A DNA stretch of 64,000 nucleotides from Planctomycetota bacterium. GTDB taxonomy: Bacteria > Planctomycetota > Planctomycetia > Pirellulales > Pirellulaceae. The stretch covers positions 1-64,000 of the forward strand of contig JABAAE010000001.1 of the NCBI GenBank assembly GCA_014238905.1, in the 5' to 3' direction. The stretch's first letter is position 1. Each line of letters starts with the position of its first letter. The position numbers and the translations under genes were made by a program. The notes under the pieces were generated by a model. It saw only the letters and a program-made list of their open reading frames with translations, was not told where the DNA came from and made no database searches. Below are positions 10,257-18,558 of the stretch, piece after piece.

Positions 10257-12290
10257 ATGGGCACGCTACTGGTCGCCATTGGCTCATTTGTTGGGTTCAT
10301 CATCGCCTATCACACCTACGGCCGCTGGCTTTCCAATCGAATTTTCAACCTCGATGAAACGGCTGTAGTACCAAGCCAACAAATGCGGGACGACGTGGAC
10401 TTTGTCCCCACCAAAAAAGAAGTCATTTTTGGACATCATTTCACCAGTATCGCCGGAACCGGCCCGATTGTCGGTCCCGCTATTGCCGTTCTATGGGGCT
10501 GGGTTCCAGCACTGTTGTGGGTGATTTTCGGATCCATTTTTATTGGCGCCGTCCACGACTTCGGCGCCCTGGTCGTCAGTTTGCGAAATCGTGGCCAGAC
10601 CATTGGTGAAGTCGCCGGGCGCATTATTTCACCCCGAGCCAAGATTCTGTTTCTGTTAATCCTCTTTTTCGCGTTAACCATCGTCCTGGCCATTTTTGGT
10701 TTGGTAATTGCCACTATTTTCAAAATCTACCCATCGTCCATTCTACCGGTCTGGATCTCTCTTCCGATTGCCATCTGTGTTGGTTTCTGGGTATATAAAT
10801 TCAATGGCAATCATTGGATCGCTTCGCTGGTTGGATTAATCATTGTCTACTTCTGCGTCTATCTGGGAGCATACCACGTCGATTTCCTGGTCATCGATGC
10901 CGATCCATTTGCGTTCTTCAACTCAACGATGATTTGGACGGTGATCCTGCTTGCCTATTGTTTCGCGGCATCTGTTCTACCGGTTTGGGTTTTACTCCAA
11001 CCCCGAGACTTCATTAATAGTCACCAACTTCTGGTGGCATTGGGGCTAATGGTGGTGGGTATTCTCGTCGCCTGTGTAACGGGACAGGCCAACCTCGCTG
11101 AAAGTGCACCACCGATTGCCAACCTCGCCGATTTACCATCAGGTGCACCACCCATTTGGCCCTTTCTTTTTATCACTATTGCCTGTGGCGCAGTCAGTGG
11201 ATTTCACTGCCTGGTTAGCAGCGGAACCAGTAGTAAACAAATCGCTAACGAGAAAGACGCCAAGTTCGTTGGCTACGGTGCGATGTTACTCGAAGGCGCA
11301 TTAGCGGTAATCGTCATCCTGGCGTGTTGTGCCGGGGTAGGAATGGGGAAATTCAATTTGGACAAGGAAAGTAACAACTATGTGATTGCCAAAACAGCAG
11401 ATGGTGAAGAGATCAAAGGATCTGACGCGTGGAATGACCGGTATCGTTCCAAACCGAAATGGGCCGACTATAATCTGGGTGCCAAAGTCGGAGCGTTCGT
11501 GGAAGGGGGAGCCAATTTTCTTTCAGCGATTGGAATTCCGTTAAAGTTGGGAGTCTGCCTGATCGCGGTTTTGGTCGCCGGCTTCGCTGCCACAACTCTT
11601 GATACTGCAACACGCCTACAACGCTATGTGATTCAGGAAATCGGGGCAACACTTCGCGTTCCTCCATTAAAAAACAAATTCGCCGCTACGGGTGTCGCAG
11701 TGGTGTTGGGCGGAATGATCGCCGCAGTGCCTGGCATTTATAAACCATCACCAGCGGTTCAAGCGGTGCCAGTAAAACAGGTTGCAACTGAATCACAAAT
11801 TGCTACGACGCTGAAGTCTGGCCAACAGGACAACCCTTCCCAGTCTTTATCAAAGTCCGGCGAAACAAAATCCGCAGTGTTGAAGCCTTTATATGGAAGT
11901 GGCGGAATGATTCTGTGGCCTCTATTTGGAGCCACCAACCAGTTGCTTGCCGGGTTGGCGTTTATGGTGACCGTATTTTACTTATGGCGTCGCGGCAAAA
12001 CGATTTGGTTCGCCGCGATCCCGATGTGCATTATGCTAATCATGCCAGCCTGGGCAATGCTCTGGCAAATGTTTCATGGTGCGGCTGGAACCGACCCGGG
12101 TGGTTGGTTCTGGACGATGGAAAAAAACTGGCACCTGTTTACTTTTGGCTGCATTCTGCTCGGTTTACAGATCTGGATGATCATCGAAGGAATATTGATC
12201 TGGCCAAAAGCCAGAAACGTTCTCGAAGAGTCCTTGCCGGCCTTGACCCCCAATTCCAATCTGACCTCATCTGCTGGTCGTTCGTGTTGA
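10257..12290 (+). CDS. cstA: Carbon starvation protein CstA family transporter
   Basis: An inner-membrane protein of 677 residues from the ATG at 10257. That start has AGGA eight bases upstream and is preferred to an in-frame TTG at 10239. CstA-family proteins are implicated in peptide or pyruvate uptake. The family signature FGHHFTSIAGTGPIVGPAIA is near residue 60, followed by more than a dozen hydrophobic segments and SGFHCLVSSGTSSKQIANE in the middle. Planctomycete-type hydrophilic loops occur at about 340-400 and 500-550. A strong hairpin follows the stop. Substrate is not determined here. Confidence 0.93.
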   Translation: MGTLLVAIGSFVGFIIAYHTYGRWLSNRIFNLDETAVVPSQQMRDDVDFVPTKKEVIFGHHFTSIAGTGPIVGPAIAVLWGWVPALLWVIFGSIFIGAVHDFGALVVSLRNRGQTIGEVAGRIISPRAKILFLLILFFALTIVLAIFGLVIATIFKIYPSSILPVWISLPIAICVGFWVYKFNGNHWIASLVGLIIVYFCVYLGAYHVDFLVIDADPFAFFNSTMIWTVILLAYCFAASVLPVWVLLQPRDFINSHQLLVALGLMVVGILVACVTGQANLAESAPPIANLADLPSGAPPIWPFLFITIACGAVSGFHCLVSSGTSSKQIANEKDAKFVGYGAMLLEGALAVIVILACCAGVGMGKFNLDKESNNYVIAKTADGEEIKGSDAWNDRYRSKPKWADYNLGAKVGAFVEGGANFLSAIGIPLKLGVCLIAVLVAGFAATTLDTATRLQRYVIQEIGATLRVPPLKNKFAATGVAVVLGGMIAAVPGIYKPSPAVQAVPVKQVATESQIATTLKSGQQDNPSQSLSKSGETKSAVLKPLYGSGGMILWPLFGATNQLLAGLAFMVTVFYLWRRGKTIWFAAIPMCIMLIMPAWAMLWQMFHGAAGTDPGGWFWTMEKNWHLFTFGCILLGLQIWMIIEGILIWPKARNVLEESLPALTPNSNLTSSAGRSC

Positions 12291-12339
12291 GCGGCTTTGC
12301 CGACCGATCGGTCCCGGAAGTTGTCGGAAAAACCGCTCC

Positions 12340-12366
12340 ATTGCTGCCCGCTTTTCGGGCAGCAAT
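12340..12366 (+). terminator. Stable hairpin downstream of cstA
   Basis: ATTGCTGCCCG (12340-12350) and CGGGCAGCAAT (12356-12366) form a perfect 11-bp stem with a five-base loop, about 50 bp after the cstA stop. It lacks a T-run on the plus strand, so it may stabilise the 3' end rather than terminate by itself. Confidence 0.6.
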
Positions 12367-12495
12367 CACCTCAGCCTGCTTGTAAATTAAGCAGCCTGGT
12401 ATAACAGTCCCCCCATTTTTTTTTCTTATGGTTTGTTTCCGGGTTTTCTAAAGCCGGTATGGGGTGTTTTTTCACCAAATCCGACGAGGGGAAAT

Positions 12496-12512
12496 TTGGC
12501 ATAGCCTTTGCT
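12496..12512 (+). promoter_or_regulatory. Candidate sigma-54 (RpoN) promoter
   Basis: TTGGCATAGCCTTTGCT matches the consensus YTGGCACGRNNNTTGCW at all but two of the defined positions, with the invariant GG and GC separated by exactly 10 bp. Transcription would start near 12523. It lies about 480 bp upstream of glnB, a classic nitrogen-control gene, on the same strand. No enhancer site was identified, and rpoN is not in the window. Confidence 0.4.
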
Positions 12513-12522
12513 CCTGTTTCCT

Positions 12523-12805
12523 CTATTGCAAAAGAACCACTGTCGCTTGTTTTGGACCGAAAAAAACCTTCCTACACTCCTGACTTTGGAGGACAGAGGT
12601 GATCGGGCCGTTTTCCAGTTGTTCTGAATCAGCAACCGTTTTCTGATCGACGTCTATCTTGAACCAAAATATGATGAGCCAATTAATGTCGTTTTCGGTC
12701 CTTACCAATAGCCATTGATAGAGCAGAGTCTACTAGCGAGACTATTCAGAAAGAGCCCTTGTGGGATTGAGATACCGCCTAACTCATGATCACAGGGGTT
12801 TTTTC
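12523..12805 (+). ncRNA. Candidate small RNA or attenuated leader upstream of glnB
   Basis: This is the interval between the predicted start of the sigma-54-like promoter and the hairpin plus T-run at 12756-12804. It is about 280 nt long and contains no credible reading frame; the best is about 15 codons after GGAGG near 12590. Local pairing is visible, for example AGTCT...AGACT just before the terminator. It could be a free small RNA, or the leader of glnB with conditional read-through. This rests on promoter and terminator signals only. Confidence 0.3.
12756..12805 (+). terminator. Terminator-like hairpin between cstA and glnB
   Basis: CCCTTGTG (12756-12763) pairs with CACAGGGG (12791-12798, one G-U) and is followed by six T residues and a further T-rich stretch. 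The loop is long (about 27 nt) but can form a small inner stem. It lies about 190 bp before the glnB start, so it cannot be the terminator of glnB. Confidence 0.5.
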
Positions 12806-12989
12806 TTTTGTTGACGTAGCCACCGATGGCATTCCCGACAACTCTTCTCAGTCAGAGTCCGGCCTCTTGACGGCTTATTCCTGACTCAGATGCACGTCAA
12901 TCAATCTTGAGTCGCTGATGCTATTCAAGCTCATAATTTTCTGGTTGAATGGCAGATTATCAACAGCCCATCGTGGTTCGAGCCGAAAC

Positions 12990-13337
12990 ATGAAACTCAT
13001 CATTGCCATTATCCAGCCCAGCAAACTCGAATCAGTCAAAGAAGCGCTGACCGACGTCGAAGTCGTCCGGCTCACGGTGATGGATTGCCAAGGGTTTGGA
13101 CGGCAAAAAGGGCAAACGGAATTCTATCGTGGCCGCGAAATTGCGGTCAACCTTTTAAGAAAAGTTCAGTTGCAAATCGGGGTCAACGATGAATTCGTGG
13201 AACCGACCATCAATGCGATTATCAACGCAGCAAAAACTGGCGATGAGGGAGAAATCGGTGACGGGAAAATCTTCGTGATTCCTCTGGAGGATTGTGTCAG
13301 AATTCGTACTGGCGAACGCGGTGGCGACGCAATCTAA
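12990..13337 (+). CDS. glnB: PII nitrogen regulatory protein (GlnB/GlnK family)
   Basis: A 115-residue trimeric signal protein that senses ATP/ADP and 2-oxoglutarate and controls nitrogen targets. The ATG at 12990 gives the family N-terminus [10 protein letters not shown]; an upstream in-frame ATG at 12918 adds 24 unrelated residues and is rejected. The T-loop has GFGRQKG and Tyr46 in EFYRG, but position 51, the uridylylated Tyr of enterobacterial PII, is Ile. The C-terminal signature [12 protein letters not shown]...IRIRTGE-like is present, preceded by a three-residue insertion ([13 protein letters not shown]). No amtB or glnA lies beside it. Confidence 0.93.
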   Translation: MKLIIAIIQPSKLESVKEALTDVEVVRLTVMDCQGFGRQKGQTEFYRGREIAVNLLRKVQLQIGVNDEFVEPTINAIINAAKTGDEGEIGDGKIFVIPLEDCVRIRTGERGGDAI

Positions 13338-13451
13338 ACCGTTGCGGACCGGCAACCTTTCACCATCGACCGTTGGAATTCCATTTTCAAAATGGATCAT
13401 GGCGGCTCCAAGCGGTGTTTCAACCTCAGGGAAGCACCAAAGCGGTGTTGT

Positions 13452-14447
13452 CTAAGAGGACTTCTTTCCACGCGCCAAACGGTCGACAACGATTACAATC
13501 GTCGCAAACACGATTGCGCAAACCAGTGCCCCGATAACAGGGAGTCCAAATTGTGGAACGTACAATTCATAGCTCGGTTTATGGTGTTTTTCGCCAACAA
13601 TCTGATTCTGAAAAGGCCAAAGGATCACCAACGAACCCAACATCATGCCCATCATCGCTGACAACGTTGGCATTCGGAACCGGGTGAGTACCCATTTGAT
13701 TAATCGTGAAAAACTCAGCAATCCGATCACGCAACCAGCACCGAAAACAGAAATTTCAACCAGATGAGTCCCCACTTTTTCAAACTTTAGAAGATGACCT
13801 GGAATGTCCAAAATCGAATAATAAACACCCAGAATCAGGAGAATCATAGCACCAGAGATACCAGGGAGGATCATAGCGCAAACCGCGATGACCGTGCAGA
13901 AAAAAAGATACACCAAGTCCAATTCGGCACTGGAAGCAGCATGGTTTTGCCATGCAATCCAGGAGGACAGGAGGACTCCCCCAGACATGGCAACCAGACA
14001 AACCACTCTCTCAATCAGCGTCCGACTATGGATCATACGAAAGACAATCCAAAGTGAACCAATGATCATCCCCAGAAAAGAAGCCAACGTCAGTGATCGC
14101 GTGATGTCATCGGCCATCAAGACCTTGATCACCTGAGACATTATCAGGTATCCCAAGGCAATCCCCATCACCAAGCTGACCACAAAACGACCGTCGACAT
14201 GCCGAAATGCATCACGGAACCTCGCTTGTCGAATCAGGTGCAACCATTCTTTGTTGAAACAACTGATTGCCGTGAATAACCGATCGTAAATCCCTACGAC
14301 CAAAGCGACTGTCCCTCCAGAAACACCAGGAACCGAATCGCAAACCCCCATTGCAAACCCTTTGCTGACCTGGGCAAGATCCGAACGAATGGAATCGTTG
14401 TGACACGGTTGATCTAACAAAGGTGATTGGTTAGTTGTATTCATCAA
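13452..14447 (-). CDS. DUF368 family membrane protein (undecaprenyl-phosphate translocase family)
   Basis: A 331-residue polytopic membrane protein. The N-terminal region has the family motif DSVPGVSGGTVALVVGIYDR, with a second copy-like motif LPGISGAMILLILGVYY later, consistent with inverted-repeat topology. DUF368 proteins (PopT group) have been reported to recycle undecaprenyl phosphate across the membrane for cell-wall and glycan synthesis; that role is transferred by family, not shown here. Eight or so hydrophobic segments are visible. Convergent with glnB. Confidence 0.88.
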   Translation of the reverse strand: MMNTTNQSPLLDQPCHNDSIRSDLAQVSKGFAMGVCDSVPGVSGGTVALVVGIYDRLFTAISCFNKEWLHLIRQARFRDAFRHVDGRFVVSLVMGIALGYLIMSQVIKVLMADDITRSLTLASFLGMIIGSLWIVFRMIHSRTLIERVVCLVAMSGGVLLSSWIAWQNHAASSAELDLVYLFFCTVIAVCAMILPGISGAMILLILGVYYSILDIPGHLLKFEKVGTHLVEISVFGAGCVIGLLSFSRLIKWVLTRFRMPTLSAMMGMMLGSLVILWPFQNQIVGEKHHKPSYELYVPQFGLPVIGALVCAIVFATIVIVVDRLARGKKSS

Positions 14448-14854
14448 GACCGCAGGTTGGCAGGAGAAAATATAAAAAGGGTACTACCGCAGCAGTTCCC
14501 AAGAAAAACAAACCATTGCCACTCTACAAAGAAAACCGCTATCGGCGAATCCCGAATTGTGGTTGTTCGGGTGGTCCTCTCAGCAATTCCCTAAAATCGA
14601 CATGTTGAAATAACCAGTTTTACTCGGTGATACCGGGATCCTTCTGATCGGGGATTTTCCGATTCAAGTCGTGCAACGAAATCTGATGACCGTACTCTAT
14701 GGATCGCCTGATTCTCTATTTTCTCCGATCCAAACCTGGCTTCTAAATCAAATCCCCTTTAACTGGCTCCAGTAGTTCCGGTAGACTATTCTACAAAAAT
14801 AACGCCGAAATCATCACAGCTAATCCTCAGCAAAAAAAAAGCACAAAAACGCAC
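14448..14854. other. Divergent intergenic region
   Basis: About 400 bp between the DUF368 gene (minus) and the DinB gene (plus). It should hold both promoters, but I cannot define either with confidence. No RNA gene or repeat is seen. Confidence 0.4.
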
Positions 14855-15346
14855 ATGAACGCACTACAAATAATCGAAATCGGTCTCAACACCTCCAACA
14901 TGATCGCCTCGGGTTATCTTTCTGATTTGACCGATGAAGAGATGCTGCATCGACCAGACCCCAATTGCAATCACATCAAGTGGCAAATGGGACATTTGAT
15001 CGTTTCCGACCATCAAATGATCAATGGTTGTGTAGCGGGAACCCTTTCCGACTTGCCTGAAGGGTTCGCCGAAAAGTATTCCAAGGAAACCTCGCAATCC
15101 AATAATCAAGAAGATTTTGATTCCAAATCAACGCTGATAGAGTTACAGGAAAAGCAGCACGCTGCCATCAAGTCTGCCCTCGCCAATTTTTCCGAAGCAG
15201 ACCTCGACCAACCCGGACCCGAATCGATGAAGGACTATGCCCCAAATCTAGGGGCCGCATTGAACATGATTGCCGCCCATTGGCTAATGCACGCCGGACA
15301 ATGGGCAGTGATCCGACGTCAAACAGGTCGGTCACCCATCTTTTGA
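14855..15346 (+). CDS. DinB-like four-helix protein
   Basis: A 163-residue protein of the DinB/YfiT superfamily, putative metal-dependent hydrolases or thiol transferases with a four-helix bundle. Three spaced His segments fit the metal site: NHIKWQMGHLIVSDH near residues 45-60 and HWLMHAGQW near the C-terminus. The usual family length is 150-180. Cytoplasmic, with no signal peptide. The actual substrate is unknown. It converges on fmt. Confidence 0.85.
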   Translation: MNALQIIEIGLNTSNMIASGYLSDLTDEEMLHRPDPNCNHIKWQMGHLIVSDHQMINGCVAGTLSDLPEGFAEKYSKETSQSNNQEDFDSKSTLIELQEKQHAAIKSALANFSEADLDQPGPESMKDYAPNLGAALNMIAAHWLMHAGQWAVIRRQTGRSPIF

Positions 15347-15377
15347 TATGAAATTGCACCCAGGTCGAAACCTGTTG

Positions 15378-16373
15378 TCAGTTGCCCGGCAAGTCCTCGA
15401 ATCTGTCTCCCACAACCACCGGATTGCCTCGAAGAAAATCCCCTGTGGCCATGACCTTTTTTCCGGAAGGCTGGAGCATGAGAATCTTGAGAGTAGATTC
15501 AAGGGTCTGGACACCGATCGACGATTTGTCCACCTCAACAATGGTTCCTGGTGCCGGCCTGATTTGATCGTTCGTCAAAGCCTCTTCCATGGGAATTGAG
15601 CAGGCGGCAACTTTTGTCAGAATCAATCGTTGTGGTGACTGTCCCTGGCGTAACAAATTTGTATAGGAACCTGGCCAAGGCTGAAAAGCTTGCACTTGGT
15701 GCACCAGTTCGATCGCGTTGCGGGACCAGTCGATGACCCCATCGTTTTTGCTGAGTCGAGGAGCCTTCGATGATTTGGCCTGATCCTGAATTTCTCCAAG
15801 CGCCGATTCGCCATCCCAATTCTCCAGTTGTTGGATGCTGTCGAGGACCAGTTGGACACCCAATCGGGAAAGTTTTTCTTCCACCGTTACCGCCGTATCA
15901 TCGGCCTCCAATGGCATAGTGACGGTACCGAGAATTGGGCCACCATCAAGCTTTGGTGTCATCAGGATCACTGTATTGCCTGTTTTCAAATCACCGTTGT
16001 AAATTGCCCAGTTAATTGGAGCTGCGCCACGATACCTTGGCAAAAGAGATCCATGTAGATTAATACCCCCAAGCCGAGGAATGGACAGAACCGCTTTACT
16101 GAGAATTTGCCCGTAATCACAGACCACCAACAGATCAGCTTGAAAAGAGGCGATTGTCGATGCAAACCCTGGATCATTCACATTGTCAGGATCCAGAACC
16201 GGCAAACCAAAGCCGACAGCGGATTCACGCATAGGGTTGATGTCTTTTCGTTTCCGTCGATGGGAACCTGCTGCAGGCCGGGTGACCAACGCAACCACTT
16301 CGTGATGGGATGACACCAGTGCCTCAAACGAGGGAACTGCAAAGGGACCGGTCCCCATCATCAATATTCTCAT
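15378..16373 (-). CDS. fmt: Methionyl-tRNA formyltransferase
   Basis: A 331-residue enzyme that formylates Met-tRNAfMet with 10-formyl-THF for translation initiation. The N-terminal formyltransferase domain starts MRILMMGTGPFAVPSFEAL and holds the catalytic motif NLHGSLLPRYRGAAPINWAI and the following conserved Asp region LDGGPIL. The C-terminal domain binds tRNA (WPGSYT). A perfect AGGAGG lies five bases before the ATG. It follows def by about 75 bp on the same strand, the common def-fmt arrangement. Confidence 0.96.
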   Translation of the reverse strand: MRILMMGTGPFAVPSFEALVSSHHEVVALVTRPAAGSHRRKRKDINPMRESAVGFGLPVLDPDNVNDPGFASTIASFQADLLVVCDYGQILSKAVLSIPRLGGINLHGSLLPRYRGAAPINWAIYNGDLKTGNTVILMTPKLDGGPILGTVTMPLEADDTAVTVEEKLSRLGVQLVLDSIQQLENWDGESALGEIQDQAKSSKAPRLSKNDGVIDWSRNAIELVHQVQAFQPWPGSYTNLLRQGQSPQRLILTKVAACSIPMEEALTNDQIRPAPGTIVEVDKSSIGVQTLESTLKILMLQPSGKKVMATGDFLRGNPVVVGDRFEDLPGN

Positions 16374-16449
16374 CTGGCCTCCTGTAGATGACTCGCCTGC
16401 GTCTTTTCAAAACCACACACCAGCCTAACTTTATTGATCGATCCCCACC

Positions 16450-17028
16450 TCAACAGAATCGGGATTCCATGTCAGCGAGACGTTTACGAATTATTGAATC
16501 ATCAGGAATCGTCCCTGAATCTCGCATGGATTGGAATTCAATCTCGAATTCCTCGATTTCATCACTCACCGACTCCCGGATGGATTCTTTCATCCGGTCA
16601 ATAAACAAAACTCCTTGAAGGTGGTCTGTTTCGTGCTGAATAATTCTGCCGAATAGCCCATCGACGGTTCTTTTAAACTCCTGCCCCTTGAGATTATAAG
16701 CCTGGCAATGAATCTCTCTTGGCCGGATCACATTGCCATATAGTTCAGGCAAGCTTAAACATCCCTCTTGCTTTTCTTCGGATCCTTTGGGCCTGCTAAG
16801 AACCGGATTGATAAAGACATGTTCTTCACCATCACCACGTTCTCCGGCTGGATTGGTCACAAATAGTTGGACGGGCAAATCTACCTGGTTGGCAGCCAGA
16901 CCTACTCCGGATGCCTCGTACATCAAGTCAAACATCTCGTCAACGATTTTCTTTAATTCATTGTTCACGCGGCGTATCGGTTTTGAATGATATCGCAACG
17001 TGGGGTGCGGATAATGAACAATCTCCAA
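16450..17028 (-). CDS. def: Peptide deformylase
   Basis: A metalloenzyme that removes the N-terminal formyl group from nascent proteins. All three signatures are present: GVGLAANQ, EGCLSLP and QHETDHLQG, giving the Cys and two His metal ligands and the catalytic Glu. I place the start at a TTG (17028) because AAGGAG lies nine bases upstream and the protein then begins at LEIVHYPHPTLR, the usual family start. The frame is open to an ATG at 17076, which would add 16 unrelated residues. Length from TTG is 192 residues, with a slightly long C-terminal helix. Forms a pair with fmt. Confidence 0.94.
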   Translation of the reverse strand: MEIVHYPHPTLRYHSKPIRRVNNELKKIVDEMFDLMYEASGVGLAANQVDLPVQLFVTNPAGERGDGEEHVFINPVLSRPKGSEEKQEGCLSLPELYGNVIRPREIHCQAYNLKGQEFKRTVDGLFGRIIQHETDHLQGVLFIDRMKESIRESVSDEIEEFEIEFQSMRDSGTIPDDSIIRKRLADMESRFC

Positions 17029-17302
17029 CGGAAATAACTCCTTCGTGAACCTCGTACCAATAGCTACCAAACTCAAGGAAATTCAGAGCCATGTCAACCG
17101 ATGCTAAATTCCAGGCTGAAAGTGATGGACAACACGACTGAATCCAATCCACACCGAAATTTACTGACTAAACTTTTTCCTTCGCAAAATCAAGAACCAA
17201 ACCGCTTGGCGAGACAGGGCTGCTCCGAGGGCAATCCAAGTATTGCGTCGGCTTTTAGTTTATATTGTGTTTCTTTTCATGTCAGGTGGTCGGTTCCAAT
17301 TC

Positions 17303-18406
17303 ATGGCAATCTTCAAACCCAATACGATAGAGGAAGCAATCGCAGCAGTCCGCCAAAGCGGTCGAATCCTACCAGTTGGGGGCCGTACCAAAAACGGGCT
17401 TTGTCTCACTCAGGACACCTGTAACCACATCGATCTTCGCGCCATGGCAAGAGTTGTGGAATATGAACCGACCGAATTCACCGTGACGGCTACCGCAGGA
17501 ACGTCACTGAAAGTTCTGCAGGAATTATTGGCTGAAAATCGACAATGTCTTCCGTTTGATCCCCCCTTTTCCGGATCTGGGGCGACGCTGGGTGGCGCCA
17601 TTTCAAGCGGCCTCAACGGATCGAGTAGCCTGAGGTTTGGTGGTGCTCGGGATTTCATCTTGGGCGTTCGATGGATTGATGGTACCGGCGAGCATGTTTT
17701 TGCGGGTGGCAAAGTCGTCAAAAATGCGGCAGGATTTGATCTTCCCAAGTTTTTTGTAGGAAGTTGCGGTCGATTTGGAGTACTAACGGAAATCACCTTG
17801 AAAGTATTCCCGAGGCCAACTCGTTACGCTACTCTTCTTTTTTCAGGCAATCGTTCCCAACGGGTCGCCTATTTAAAAAAAATCGACTCCAGCCCCTTGG
17901 AGATCGAGGCGATCGACCTCACCGAGGATGGCTTGATGGTCCGCCTTGGTGGGGCCGAAAAAACCGTTATCACCATGCAGAAACGAATCGAAGCCCTCGT
18001 GGATGAGGTTCCTGCAGAACTGCTTCTGGACGATTCGGAAGCTTCCTACTGGCGTGATGTTGGTGAATTTCTGTGGGCGGAATCAGCGACTCTAATCAAG
18101 GTACCTTGCCTAATCGACCAACTGGATACACTCCATGCGATGGTTCAGGACAACGGGCTGAAAAGCCGTGTTTCATTGGCTGGACAGGTCATGTATATCG
18201 CCATGGCCAAAGAAACGTCCGACCCCTCAGCATCTCAGGCATCCAATCTTGGGGCGAAACTCAATCATCAAGGATTTCCCTATCAGTGCTTCCGAACGGA
18301 ATCCGACGTAGAATTTCCGTTACCGCCGGCTCCCCATACTGGCGATTCGAAATTCTCTCGTCATATCAAACTGGCGCTGGACCCCAAGGGGCGATTCGCA
18401 GGTTAA
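17303..18406 (+). CDS. glcE: GlcE-like FAD-binding subunit of glycolate oxidase
   Basis: A 367-residue flavoprotein of the PCMH/VAO family. The FAD segments are PVGGRTKNG near the N-terminus and SGSGATLGGAISSGLNG plus GGKVVKNAAGFDLPKFFVGS in the middle, characteristic of GlcE. GlcE works with GlcD and GlcF to oxidise glycolate to glyoxylate at the membrane. Neither glcD nor glcF is adjacent, so it is an orphan here. The frame is open upstream to a TTG at 17243 and an ATG at 17279; the ATG at 17303 gives the natural start MAIFKPNTIEEA. Confidence 0.85.
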   Translation: MAIFKPNTIEEAIAAVRQSGRILPVGGRTKNGLCLTQDTCNHIDLRAMARVVEYEPTEFTVTATAGTSLKVLQELLAENRQCLPFDPPFSGSGATLGGAISSGLNGSSSLRFGGARDFILGVRWIDGTGEHVFAGGKVVKNAAGFDLPKFFVGSCGRFGVLTEITLKVFPRPTRYATLLFSGNRSQRVAYLKKIDSSPLEIEAIDLTEDGLMVRLGGAEKTVITMQKRIEALVDEVPAELLLDDSEASYWRDVGEFLWAESATLIKVPCLIDQLDTLHAMVQDNGLKSRVSLAGQVMYIAMAKETSDPSASQASNLGAKLNHQGFPYQCFRTESDVEFPLPPAPHTGDSKFSRHIKLALDPKGRFAG

Positions 18407-18558
18407 ACCTGTTACCGCAACGTCAACACACCAGATGACGATTGAAAAACGATGCAGTAGGAGACTCTTTTCAGCTCGAGGGAATTCATCCCGCAGACCG
18501 CCATTGGTCGTTGGGCGTAAGCTATCCTTGAATTTCGAGGTTCAAAACTGCAACATCC

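Noticed and set aside
12918..12989. Upstream ATG extending the PII protein by 24 residues
   Set aside because: PII proteins begin at MKLI-like sequence; the extension has no family support.
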